A stretch of DNA of 64,000 bases from Setomelanomma holmii. Lineage: Eukaryota > Ascomycota > Dothideomycetes > Pleosporales > Phaeosphaeriaceae. This document shows, piece after piece, positions 21,806-32,121 of this stretch; within the stretch, counting starts at the first letter, position 1; the number at the start of each line of letters is the position of its first letter. Location of the stretch: contig ML978156.1 of assembly GCA_010015745.1 (NCBI GenBank), positions 479,635 to 543,634 on the forward strand, read 5' to 3'. A program made the position numbers and the translations under genes. The notes under the pieces were generated by a model. It saw only the letters and a program-made list of their open reading frames with translations. It had not been told where the DNA came from and made no database searches.

Positions 21806-22314
21806 ATGACCGCGGAATTGGACATTGACTTTACGCGCCGCAACAAGAAGCCGCGACCGTTGTCTGAGCATGAGAAGGAGAAGCTAGACGAATTCGTTGA
21901 CGCCATCCACTACTCAGCCAGGTACGTCCATCTGCCTGCAGTCCTTCGACGCGTCGCAAGGCTGACCTACATGCGCAGATATTCAGACGACCAGTATGAA
22001 TACCGTCACGTGCAGCTCCCCAAGCAGATGCTCAAGGTCATTCCCAAAGACTATTTTGACGGCGCAAGAGGCACACTGAAGTTGCTATGGGAGGAGGAAT
22101 GGAGAGCGCTTGGGATCACACAGGTACTTGCGTCCACAAAGCATGAAGCAGTGGTGTAGGCTGACCCATCGGTAGAGCTTAGGCTGGGAGCACTACGAAG
22201 TGCACGAGCCAGAGCCTCACATCCTGCTCTTCAAGTAGGTGCCCCATGCCCTGAATGCGTATGGCCTCTAATCGTCCTAGACGACCGATCAACTACCAGC
22301 CTCCGATGCATTAA
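21806..22314 (+). CDS. CKS1: cyclin-dependent kinase regulatory subunit Cks1
   Basis: Cks1/Suc1 binds cyclin-dependent kinase and phosphorylated substrates to promote multisite phosphorylation in the cell cycle. Four exons are 21806-21921, 21979-22123, 22176-22234 and 22281-22314. Introns are 57, 52 and 46 nt. The 117-residue product has the diagnostic sequence IHYSARYSDDQYEYRHVQLP, the LPKQMLKVIP phosphate pocket, RLLWEEEW-like KLLWEEEWRALGITQ and SLGWEHYEVHEPEPHILLF. The last exon adds KRPINYQPPMH. Intron 3 starts with GTAGGT, so retention would stop the protein directly after LLFK at 107 residues. The start at 21806 (MTAELDIDFTRR) gives a normal N-terminus. Confidence 0.95.
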
Positions 22315-24086
22315 CGCAATCCAACGTTTCCGCGCCGGGTCGATGAACATCTGGCGACAACTATCGGCTTGGCCATTCCGCTTCGACTCAGGGTACATCA
22401 CCTTTTTTGCGGCGATGCCTTCGGCTCCTTTTCCCATTTCAGCGAGACATGTTAGATATAATGACGATATGATCATGGCAAGGATGAACGACCCGCTGCT
22501 ACTGCAGCAGCGCGGCTTAGCCAAAGAGCGACAGTTCAATATCATGGGAAGGAGTTGGATGTCTACAATTGTACATATGACTGTTACGAGAGCTACGAGG
22601 AGCTGGCAGCGACGAGTATCATGAGCTCCGCTCGAAATAGTATATTCATGAGGATTATGAAGGTGTCTGCAAGGTATCAGGTGCTGTGTTCGAGCCTCAG
22701 AGTCTTGTGCTCTGTCGCAATGACACTTCCATCTCACCCATTCGATAGTCATCCAATCTTTCCTTGGAGGTTCTGTCCAACTGGCATGAACCACTGGCGC
22801 TCCAAAAGCTGCGCATGAATGCACTTAACGTCGCGCAATGCCGTCTCGCCTCTATGCAATGTTCCAGAAGACCATCGAAGACGCCGATCAATCGACGTCA
22901 GAGGTATGTTAAGCGTAACGTCTGAAAAGGTTCAATGCTCCTGCCTTCGAATTTACGCTAGCGTTTGTTGTTCTTTCCTCATTGGCCGACCCCACACATA
23001 AGACCTTAGACCCTCCCGCATCCTCTCCATTACTCTGGATAAATCACACCCTCCAATTCTCCTTGTTTCATCACCCTGTCGCTTTATCGTCCCTTGCAGC
23101 AACCGCGCCTCGCATGTCCTAGCGCCTGACGTCTGCGTACGTATGAGGAGTGACACGACCCTCACAGGCGTGCGAACATGGGGAGCCATGATACTGAACA
23201 TGAACGAGCATACTCTTCACTCTCAATGCAGCACATGGACTCGAAAGTGCTGCAGCACAGATGCATCGCCAGCGATCGTCTGCACTCTCTTCACCTGTGA
23301 TGTGGTCACTGAGCAAGCCTGTGCGACCCCACGAAACCGTTATGATGGCCATCCTTGGATGCTCATATGCGATCTGCGCAGGAGAAACAGCCGGATGATG
23401 CTTCCGCAGCGCTGCCATACCGCAGATGGTCAGTGTTCCTCTTCCAGCATAGTGTTGAGCGAGAGCATCGCATTGGCCAATGCCTTCAGCAAATGCTTAG
23501 GCTTTCTTTCGTCCTAAATCCGACAACAATCATTTGTCACATACTCCATGCTATGACTAGAGATCATTTTGGTTTCGAGGTTTGGCACGACAGCTGGCTG
23601 ACTGCTTCAGCCCAGAGCCGTTCAGCATATGGAAGCTTTGTCCCACAGCCTACCACTCACCAGAGTTGCGGCTCGCCAGGGAGGAGAAGTCCCAGCCCTT
23701 CCTCGGCCCGTGCCCGCACTTCAAAGTGATATCAAGGTGTCCCGATCTGGCCTCTCTGAACGTATTCACTATATCCAAGGAGTCTGTTCTCCCTTCTGGG
23801 TCGACTTGAGCAGTAGTCTAAATTTACCCATTCAGTGTTCTGCGATACGCAGTGATCGACGCTGATGGCTCAAAACATAGTAGGATTCGATAGCCAGCTG
23901 GCTTCTAGGCCTCCATAGAGACTCTCTGTCTTTCGAGCTTTTGTCAACTACATAATTGTCTGAAGAACAAACGCCTGCTATCATGATGAAGTCTTGGTTC
24001 CAGGACCGGCGGCTTCGAACTCAGCGCTCTGGTAAATATAACTCCAAAAGGTTTGCCATCATACTTACCAGACTCCTGCGCCGTCT
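22315..24086. other. 1.8-kb region without a supported gene
   Basis: Several ORFs of 80-197 codons exist on both strands, but none shows a domain, codon pattern or splice structure that I can support. A possible first exon of the C2H2 gene (ATG at 23983, followed by GTAAAT at 24032) lies near the right end, but joining it does not keep the frame. Confidence 0.4.
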
Positions 24087-26554
24087 TTGGCAGTCAAACA
24101 GCAAGACCCTGCTACGCTCAAGCATCCAGCAGAGACCAGCGCGTGGACACATGCAGTTGACAACAGCGATGCATTCGAGAGAATGACCGCACCGCGTGTC
24201 TCCAGCAGAATGTCCATCGAGCGCTATCTCAAGGCTCCGATAGCTGACGAGCCCGCCTCAACTCCTGCCATAGATGTTGCTCTTCCAAGACTACTAGCGC
24301 TCGATCGGAAAAGCTTTGGAGCCACTTTCCATCACTCTCGAGAAATCTCGACGAACATTCATTCTGAGGGTCGACGAACTATTTTCACTTCCGGAAGCGG
24401 ACCAGAGACTGTTGACACAAGCTGTACAATAGAGACGGTTTCCAACAATCCTCTTGACGAGTCCTCCAGTTTAGATCGTACGAACCAGCCGCCGCGAGCA
24501 GGGCAGGGTAAACAACTTTTAGCAGATGCGCTCCCGGGAAGCGCCACCGCTGATCTCGGAAGCAAAGAGAAGTTGCGGGAACGCATCGAGATGTTCAAAT
24601 CCGGCTCCTCTAAGCAAGAACCGAACTACTACCGTGTCAAAGCAGAACATGAGCTTGCCCTTGTTAACGAAGAGGTTAAAAATTTGGAGCTCGCGATGCA
24701 AAGACACGACCTCCGACAAGCTCCGCAGAGCGTCAACACTCCCACGGTCACTGATGAGGATGCCTTAGCACTCATGGCGAACAATCCCAAGTTAGCACAA
24801 ATACTGGGTCAAAATATCGACAGCAGAACCAACGCCGGACCAATTTCCAAACCTGCTCTGGCGTCTCCGATGTCAGAGCGGCCTATGACGAACTACGAAG
24901 CCTCAGCCAAACCGAGGGACCATCCGTTGCGCAAAATAAAGTCGAGTGGTGCTCTCGACGGCTCGTGTGCCTCGTTCAGTAGAGGCAGATTGGAAAGGGC
25001 TGAAGAAGTTGCAGGCCAGCCCAGCCGACGGGTGAGATGTTTTTGCACCTTCTGTCAAAAAGGCTTCAATAATCGGGCTGAGTGGATCGAACATGAACAT
25101 ATAGTACACATGCCTGAAGAATTTTGGGTGTGCTGTCCCAGGACTGGCAAATTCCCTAAAAGATGTCCCTTTTGCGACAAAATTAGTCCGAGTCCTGCGC
25201 ACCTCGCTGATCATAATTATCTTGCCTGTCAACAGACGCCTCTCTCGGAACGGACCTTCGACCGCAGCGATCACTTCCTGCAGCACATTTCGCAGGTCCA
25301 CAAAGTCCCACCTAGCCAGAAACCGGCTCGTTTGGCTACATTAGAGGACGACTGGAAGACCCCAATGTCTATTCGAGACGGACACCCAGCCCTCCGTTGT
25401 GGCTTTTGTGGCGCAAAATTCAAGACCTATCACGATCGCACAACGCATGTTGGTAGACACTTCTCAAAGGGAGAAGATATGGCATCTTGGTGGAAAGAAC
25501 GAGCGTATCACGATGTACAACTACTCAAAGAGAGTGAGGAGATGTCAATCGCGTTCGTGCACCCATTCGAGTATGGTGAACACCGTTGACGAATGACAGA
25601 CAATCGCCTCACCAATGCGCGTATTGCGAAAAGACCTTCGAGACACTCGCTATCGCACGGGAGCTCCATCCTTTGTGCACGATGTGGTCATGTAGCTTCT
25701 TGCCGAGTATGCGATATGCAATCTACCCAACACAAAAGTCTCATCAATTGGATATGAGGTGCTGCTATTGTAACGATGCGCTTCCGCAGGAGGCAGAAGG
25801 TCAGGTGAATAGCACTTTGCTGAGGAACCATCTAGTACAACACAGCTTTCGTGCATGCCACCAAAAACTTTACTGCTCGGGGCAGAGCTTCCGTCAACAC
25901 CTTCAAGATAATCACCGGTCATCTCATGATATGAGCTTGTTCGCTGGTTGGACTTTGTTGTTGAAAGCCAGTCGAAGCGAGAAGCCTTCCATCTTCCGCC
26001 AGGCAGTATCAAGTTCAAATCCTGCACATCGAGCAAGAGTCGAACCCAATGCGATGCAGAAGAAGCGAGCCAAAGCAGATATAGACGATGCGCCGACCAT
26101 GCCGTCCAATTTCATAGAGCTAGCAGAGCCTCGGCGACCTGAACCGAACAAATTGCGTCGCAAGTCCTCGACAATCGCAAGAACAAGGACAACAACTCGG
26201 GATATCAGGTTGTCAATGGAGACTTTCGCACGATCTCCTACGCTGGATGCTCCCCTCGCGATCACGCATAGCCCCTGGTATCCATTCCAAGCAAGACTTC
26301 GTGTTGCATTCTACAGACGGAGACTGGATGCTTCGACACGCAATCGGCTTTATGTTCGCGGGGGAGACGAACCGTTGATCGGCAGTTCGGAGCAACTATT
26401 CAGAAAACTGCCCGGAAGCGTTTTTGGTATCCTGATACTCAGAAGTTCCATGCTAGCGGCGGTGCCTGCGCGCTTGACAAATTCAGTCGATCTTTATCCG
26501 TTGACAGAGCTCGGAAACGGAACTCGGGCGATGGCTCTGTCGTCACCTCAATGA
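24087..26554 (+). CDS. large C2H2-type zinc-finger protein, two frames
   Basis: A likely nuclear C2H2 zinc-finger protein of a family I recognise only as conserved and uncharacterised in filamentous fungi. Part 1 (open from 24087, first ATG 24183) has a disordered N-terminal half. Zinc-finger-like elements follow: CFCTFCQKGFNNRAEWIEHE, CPFCDKI...HLADHNYLAC, HFLQHISQVHKV and RCGFCGAKFKTYHDRTTHVG. It ends at a stop at 25587-25589. Part 2, in another frame, resumes with CAYCEKTFETLAIARELHPLC, MWSCSFLPSMRYAIYPTQ, CCYCNDALP...HLVQHSF and FRQHLQDNH. It ends with FRKLPGSVFG and RLTNSVDLYPL. Removing 25571-25599 (GTATGG...GACAG, only 29 nt) fuses the parts exactly as FEQSPHQCAYC, for 780 residues from 24183. 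This is either an extremely short intron or a frameshift. The true N-terminus is unsettled. Confidence 0.7.
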
Positions 26555-28497
26555 TTGAAGCGACGTGAGGAAGTTTGAGCTGAGGTCTCGCCAGAATTGA
26601 CGGCTGCTACCTGCAGCCACGTGCTGAATTCCTTCAGCTGTCTGGACTCTGGATGACTCCTGGGTAAAATCGGGCCGACATACTTCCCAAATCGTCATCG
26701 CAGCGCAATCGCGTTAGACGTTGGCTGTCAATCACACGCAGATCTGCGGTAGATTTCGTAACAGTAATCGCGAAGCGTTGGATTGGGGCTGCTCAACGGT
26801 AGTTGCCAAGACCAGCCACGGTAGGCGGAGCGAGTGCGTAGGCTCACCATACGAAAGCTCGAAGCACATTGAGATGTACCTGCTGCAGCACGACACGGCA
26901 CTTGCTTACGACATACCGCTGCACATTGGACGTTTATGGTGGACCAGGCTACATGCCGGAATCGCTGATTTGCTCTCGTCATCCTGCAGCGTCTGTACTC
27001 AAAATTGAGGTCGTTCGCTGCTCTGGTCCTGGCTAGCGTTGTATCTTACGTACAAGCGCACGACATCGCCGTCTGGAAGCTTGGGCAGTTTGGCGTGTGC
27101 CTGCAAGTGCCGCGGACTTAGTTTTACCGCACTGAATCGCGTTACACAACGTAGGAGGCTGGGATGACATAAGGCTGATCCTTGCGGCTGGGATTGGCGG
27201 AGATTCTCGGGATGCGTTGCCGGTGTTCGGAGCGGAAGGCGTTTTGCCTTAAAAGCGAGCGGTGAAGTGGCAGCAAGGGACCGAGCGGAGCGGAGATCTC
27301 ACGATGCGGGTCTAGATGTGGATTCGCTGTACGTGCGGAGAGCTCTGCAACGGCGACTCTACGGTACTTTTACAGCAGCCTTACGAGCATTTCCAAGATA
27401 CTGTCGTGTGCTGCGTCATACTGACTTGCTCCATACTGAAATTCTACGAGATTGCACCGACGCAATGCAGCAGCGCACGAGGCCAGACCAAGCACTCTGG
27501 TATCGCCCACCCGCAGTACTCCGCCAGACATATTGGCGGCAGATAATAATGCGTCTGATTTCGAGGGCGTTTCGTGGTGACGTGCGTCTTGTAGTGCTCA
27601 ATGCGGAAGGCAGTACCTAACAGTAATTGCTGCTTGGCCGGAACTATTAGAACGATGTTGCAGCGATAGCAAGCTGGAGATGATCCACAGATAGAACGAC
27701 CGTTGTATAATACTTTTACGCGCAGCAACGGGCAGTGGGGGATTTGGGCTTCCCATTGGCTCCGTACTCTCCTTATCACTTGGTGTTCGGATGACCTGGT
27801 GTTCCTTGGTCGAGCTGCTAGCCACTCTCGGCGTCCGCAGTTTCCCTTACCTAACGGATGTGCACGGGCCCTTCCGCAAGTACATGTTCGTAGATGGTGC
27901 TGTGCTCAACTCTCAAAAGACTCCCACAACGCTCTCCCAGGCCGCTCTCGCGTTTCCACGACTCCCACCCGGCTTATGTGCCTGTCCACGCCCCGTGCTG
28001 GCTTCTAGCTCGCAGTACTCGCCTCCAGGCCGTATCTGCCCTATCCGCCCGCGACCGACCGCTCTCTACACATCCCGCAACCTTCAATGACGGCGCGAAC
28101 CATCAATCACCTTATACTTCTCGCGGCCGTAACAGGCAACCTCGGACATCCATCCTGACGAAAGACTCCTCCGCTGGGCTCCGAATTGTCCAGCCAAATC
28201 AGACTTGCTTTTTCCGCCTTACACAATATACTCCCGTGCAGCATACCCAAGCCCACGCGATAAGCCCTGGTCCCTTCCGCTTCTGGGGCTCTATCTGCTC
28301 AGCAGTCGTGTGACTGGTGCTGTGTAGCAATCGTGCCTGTCTCGCACCCCATCCGGCACCTGTCCTTCGGAGGCTAACCAACGGCCCGCGCATATCAGCT
28401 TGACCTGGTCTCTTAGCTGCAACTAGGCGCAGCCCGACCCTCTTACGATACCCGCCCTTATCTCTTGAGCGCATCGTCAGCGCCTGATACCGATATG
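26555..28497. other. 1.9-kb upstream region of TamA-like gene
   Basis: No recognisable gene. Long 5' regions are common for fungal nitrogen regulators. The part from about 27820 to 28497 is C-rich and pyrimidine-rich with few purine runs, as expected of a 5' UTR or core promoter. ORFs of about 100-139 codons here lack any domain. Confidence 0.45.
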
Positions 28498-30932
28498 ACG
28501 ACCGCCGTGGCTATACAGCCTGCCATGCCACGCCCAATGCCCGTCCCTATCGCCGCCGCCCGCCCTCGCAAACAACAGAAAGCCTCGCCGGGCAAAGAGA
28601 ACTTGGTCGTCGGCAAGCCCACCACCACCAACGGCCCTGTTTCCAACATCCGCTCTAGGAGAGAGCGGCCTTGTGACGCCTGTCGACGCAGGAAGAGTCG
28701 CTGCGTGATACACGAGGGCGCTGCGTTGTGTGTCCTGTGCGAGTTTCACAAGCAGGAGTGCACCTTTGTCCAAAGCCCGCTACCTCGCAAGAGGAAGGTA
28801 GTCGACGGCGACAAGAAGGACTCGCCCAACAACACTAAGAAGAGGTACGTTTAGACTTTTCCACTACTGTAAGATGTTTCGTGTTCCTGGATCTCGCTTC
28901 AACCTGTCAGTTGTCGGATCTGCCATGCCGGTTTCGTCCTACGTCCTACGTCACGTGCCCACGTGTAACCGCTCTTTCCCTTTTCAATTCCTCGGAGCGT
29001 TATCGGCAGTCGTCCCGCCATCCGAACTCCCTCGAGACGCGTGACGCACCATACTATCAGGCGTACAACGCTAACACTGCCCGCAGGACCGTCGACACAG
29101 AGCCTCCACCACTAGCGCTTTCCACTCCCACCATCACCGCAACTGCGCCAAACCCCCCACCACCTCAGGCCCCATTAGTCAGCATCCACCTCCCCCAACT
29201 TGGAGAGACCCTGGGTTTGCAACGACGCCAGCATAGTAGATACATTGGTCTAAGTTCGCCTTTCGATTCCCTGCTTATTGGTCTGTCTCAATTCGACACT
29301 CGCAACGAGTCGACGTTCGATCTTGGCACTCTACGACGGGTCAATGATCATGAATGCTTCATAATGCTGCCTGACGAAAACACACAAGAGTATGCCGGTG
29401 AGGTCGAAGCACTCAACCAAGTCGAGCAGCTCATTCACCCACATGGTCCCGCTCTCCTAGATCTCTACTTTCAAGTAGTCCATCCCAACTTTCCCATCAT
29501 CCAGAAGCACCTCTTCGTAGAGCGGTATCGCAATGGTGATCGAAGCTTCTCGCCGGCGCTGCTGGCTGGTATGTACATTCTCGCATTGAATTGGTGGTCG
29601 TTCAATCCGAACTTGGCCAAGTACTCCAAGCCAGACGCAGCAAGACTGGAAGCGATTGCAATGAAGTCACTAACGGCTGCAATGGAGAGGCCAAAGTTGT
29701 CGACTGTTCAGGCTGGTTTACTGTTGCTTCAACGTCCTGAAGCCGACTCGTGGAGTCTAACTACTCAATTGGTCGCCATTGGCCAAGAGCTTGGGTTGCA
29801 TCTTGACTGTACTTCTTGGTCCGTGCCCCTCTGGGAACGTGGCCTGAGGAAGCGGATCGCCTGGGCATTGTACATGCAAGACAAGTGGAGCTCGTTGATT
29901 CACGGGCGGCCCTCGCACATTTTCAACGCCAATTGGGCAGTGAAACCAATCTCGGAAGAAGACTTCAATGAAGAAGGTGACGGCTATGAGACGCGGCAAG
30001 ACGAGACAGAAGACGAGCAAGAGGAAAACCACAGAGGACGCATCCTCTTTGCCCAGATGATTGCCTTGACTCAGATCATGGCCGAGGTTATGGATACTTT
30101 TTACACGCAAATCGCCATCCATGATTTTGCGAATGCTGGCAAGAAATCGACTGAGCTCATTCTTGCACGTGCGAAACCGGTTCAGATCAAGCTCCGTCAG
30201 TGGCACGAAAGGTTACCGGCTGAGGTGAAGATGCATGCGCCACTTACCAAGAACAAACTCACTTCGACCGGGTATCTCCATCTTGCATACTTTGCGACAG
30301 AGATTACTCTTCATCGCCGCATCGTACAGTCACTCGACTCGACCAATCCAGACTCGTATGGTCTCTTCATGTGTCGCAACGCTGCGAAGACACGTTTGAT
30401 CTCGGCCATGGACTTCGTCAATCGCCTTAAACCTGAGCATCTGCAGGCCTTCTGGTACTTTGCGTCCAAGGTCAACTTCACACTGATCGGCACCTTCGGT
30501 TCGCTTCTTTGGGCAACCGCACCAGCAAAAGAAGAAGCAGAGTTCTACAAGCTCAGGCTGCGCGAGTACCGCTGGACTCTATCCGTCTCGTCCAAGCGTG
30601 CAGACTTTCTGGAATATGCCGTTTCGATGCTAGACGCTAGTCGCGCCATGCTGAACAACCTCGCTGAAAAGCCAAGCTTAGCAGAACAGATCAGCAGTGC
30701 AGGCGTACCTCCTGCGGCACCGAGAAAAATGTACTATTCGACTATGGGACCGCCGCTGTATCCACATGGGTCCGGCAGGCACAGTCCAGAAGACGTTAAC
30801 ATGGAAGATGGCGACGACCTAAGGAGAACGATGAGTGGTGACAGCTTCCAAGGGTTCAATGACGGGTCGCAGTTCGGAAGTCAGCCGAGCAGTAGACTGC
30901 AGACTGCAGAGAATTCGCCGCGATCCGTGTGA
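28498..30932 (+). CDS. tamA: Zn2Cys6 transcription factor of TamA/Dal81 type
   Basis: A fungal binuclear zinc-cluster activator. The family (Aspergillus TamA, yeast Dal81/Uga35) co-activates nitrogen catabolism genes, often with partner factors. Exons 28498-28844 and 29087-30932 give 730 residues. The 242-nt intron (donor GTACGT, branch GCTAAC, acceptor GCAG) is long for this window. The cluster CDACRRRKSRC-x8-CVLCEFHKQEC lies at about residues 59-88 and is followed by the family's TFVQSPLPRKRK basic linker. The fungal-specific transcription factor domain includes LGLQRRQHSRYIGLSS, LIDLYF-like LLDLYFQVVHPNFPI, LLAGMYILALNWWS and KLSTVQAGLLLLQR, then ELGLHLDC and WALYMQDKW. The C-terminus is Ser/Gly-rich. 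Strong assignment to the TamA branch; the exact regulon is inference. Confidence 0.88.
28952..28965. promoter_or_regulatory. paired CACGTG E-boxes inside tamA intron 1
   Basis: Two CACGTG hexamers lie at 28952-28957 and 28960-28965, two bases apart. A CCTACGTCCTACGTCA stretch sits just upstream. CACGTG is the core site of bHLH factors such as Cbf1, Pho4 or SREBP-like proteins. Position within an unusually long first intron suggests a regulatory role, which is inference. Confidence 0.45.
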
Positions 30933-31395
30933 TCGTGCAGCTGAAAAGTTTCCATTTTTAGTCTGTGGAGTAGCATTGTAGCGATCATTAGCGAGGGTAG
31001 GCATTTCACCTTGGTTTATCTGCGAGCGCTCCGACCTTTATACCTGTCTGCAAGTATATGGAGTTATTGCAACAATGGAATCGCGTGAAGATCGCGCCAT
31101 ATCACGAACACGCGACGCGTGGGATCTCATTACGTCCTCGCTTACTTTGCGACTGGAGTTTACGATCTTGACGTTCATGTTGATGATATCTTAGACCGCG
31201 ATTGGATATATGGTATAGCATTAGCACAGGATTAGACATTGATATTACTGCCTTTCAAGTCATTTTGCCTTTGCAAATTCTTGTTATTGGTCACGTTGGT
31301 GCAAGGTAGTCTCACGTTCTGCCTTTACCCTTGTCGGCTACTTTCCCTATTTTCACGTGTCTGTGTAACCTCCTCGCCGCACCAAAACTCACTGC
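30933..31395. other. convergent 3' flanks of tamA and GNAT gene
   Basis: About 460 bases, AT-rich around 31160-31290, between convergent genes. Expected to hold both terminators. No coding feature. Confidence 0.5.
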
Positions 31396-32121
31396 TCATA
31401 GTCTGACAGCTGTTAACGTCTCCTCACCCTCTCCCACCCCCAGGGTCCAAACACTCGACTCATCCACATTCCCGCCAGGCAAAACTCCACTCACTCCTCT
31501 AACTCCGCGATCCTGAAATCCCAATCTCGCCAAAAGCCTTTTGGCCTCGCCGTTTTCAGGATTCGTAATTCCAGCAAAAGCCCGACACCCTTTCGTCTCA
31601 CGGTAGTACTGCATGAGTGCAAACAATGCTTCGGTGGCGTATCCGCGTCCGTGGTATGCAGGCAGGAAATTGAAGCCAATGTCTGGAACTGTGGGTCCCG
31701 GGTTGTCGGGGTATCGGGCGAGGTTGCATGATATTGCGCCTATGTAGATTGATTGATCTTCCTTGTCCGGCTGAGGTGTGGGGCCATCGGAGCTCAGCAG
31801 CGTCGATTGAGTCTGAGAAGTAGCTGGAGAAATGGTGGAGGCTTCTTCAGGCCGGAGAGAAACGGCATACCGTCCATATCCCGTGTGAACCATGCGGTCT
31901 GCACCGCTGGCGATGAAGGCCTGGGCTGCGGCGCGGTCGGGGATGAGGCTGGGTCCTGAAGGTTGGAATTTTACGGAGGAGGGGCTGTGGCGAACATACA
32001 GGATGAGGTCGGCGTGGGCGATGTTGGTGGGGATGAAGTGGGATATGCGTAGGCGGGGAGTTGTTATTACGAAGTTTGGATCAAGGGTCGTGAGACTGGT
32101 GGTTGTTGTTGAGATGGACAT
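31396..32121 (-). CDS. GNAT family N-acetyltransferase
   Basis: A single-exon 241-residue protein of the GNAT superfamily (RimJ/RimL-like, Acetyltransf_3 type), which transfers acetyl from acetyl-CoA to an amine. The start region FVITTPRLRISHFIP is the usual first strand (TxRLxLR). A Ser/Thr-rich insert separates strands 3 and 4. IYIGAISCNLARYP, then PDIGFNFLPAYHGRGYATEALFAL carries the acetyl-CoA pyrophosphate-binding loop (HGRGYATEA). The final block (GITNPENGEAKRLLARLGFQDRG) is diagnostic of the family. The substrate is not predictable. It converges on tamA. Confidence 0.9.
   Translation of the reverse strand: MSISTTTTSLTTLDPNFVITTPRLRISHFIPTNIAHADLILYVRHSPSSVKFQPSGPSLIPDRAAAQAFIASGADRMVHTGYGRYAVSLRPEEASTISPATSQTQSTLLSSDGPTPQPDKEDQSIYIGAISCNLARYPDNPGPTVPDIGFNFLPAYHGRGYATEALFALMQYYRETKGCRAFAGITNPENGEAKRLLARLGFQDRGVRGVSGVLPGGNVDESSVWTLGVGEGEETLTAVRL

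Noticed and set aside
22231..22824. 197-codon minus-strand ORF near CKS1
   Set aside because: Overlaps the CKS1 last exon in antisense; no domain, no splice logic, unusual composition.
27267..27620. 117-codon ORF upstream of tamA
   Set aside because: Arg-rich random-looking translation and no start context; probably leader or intergenic.
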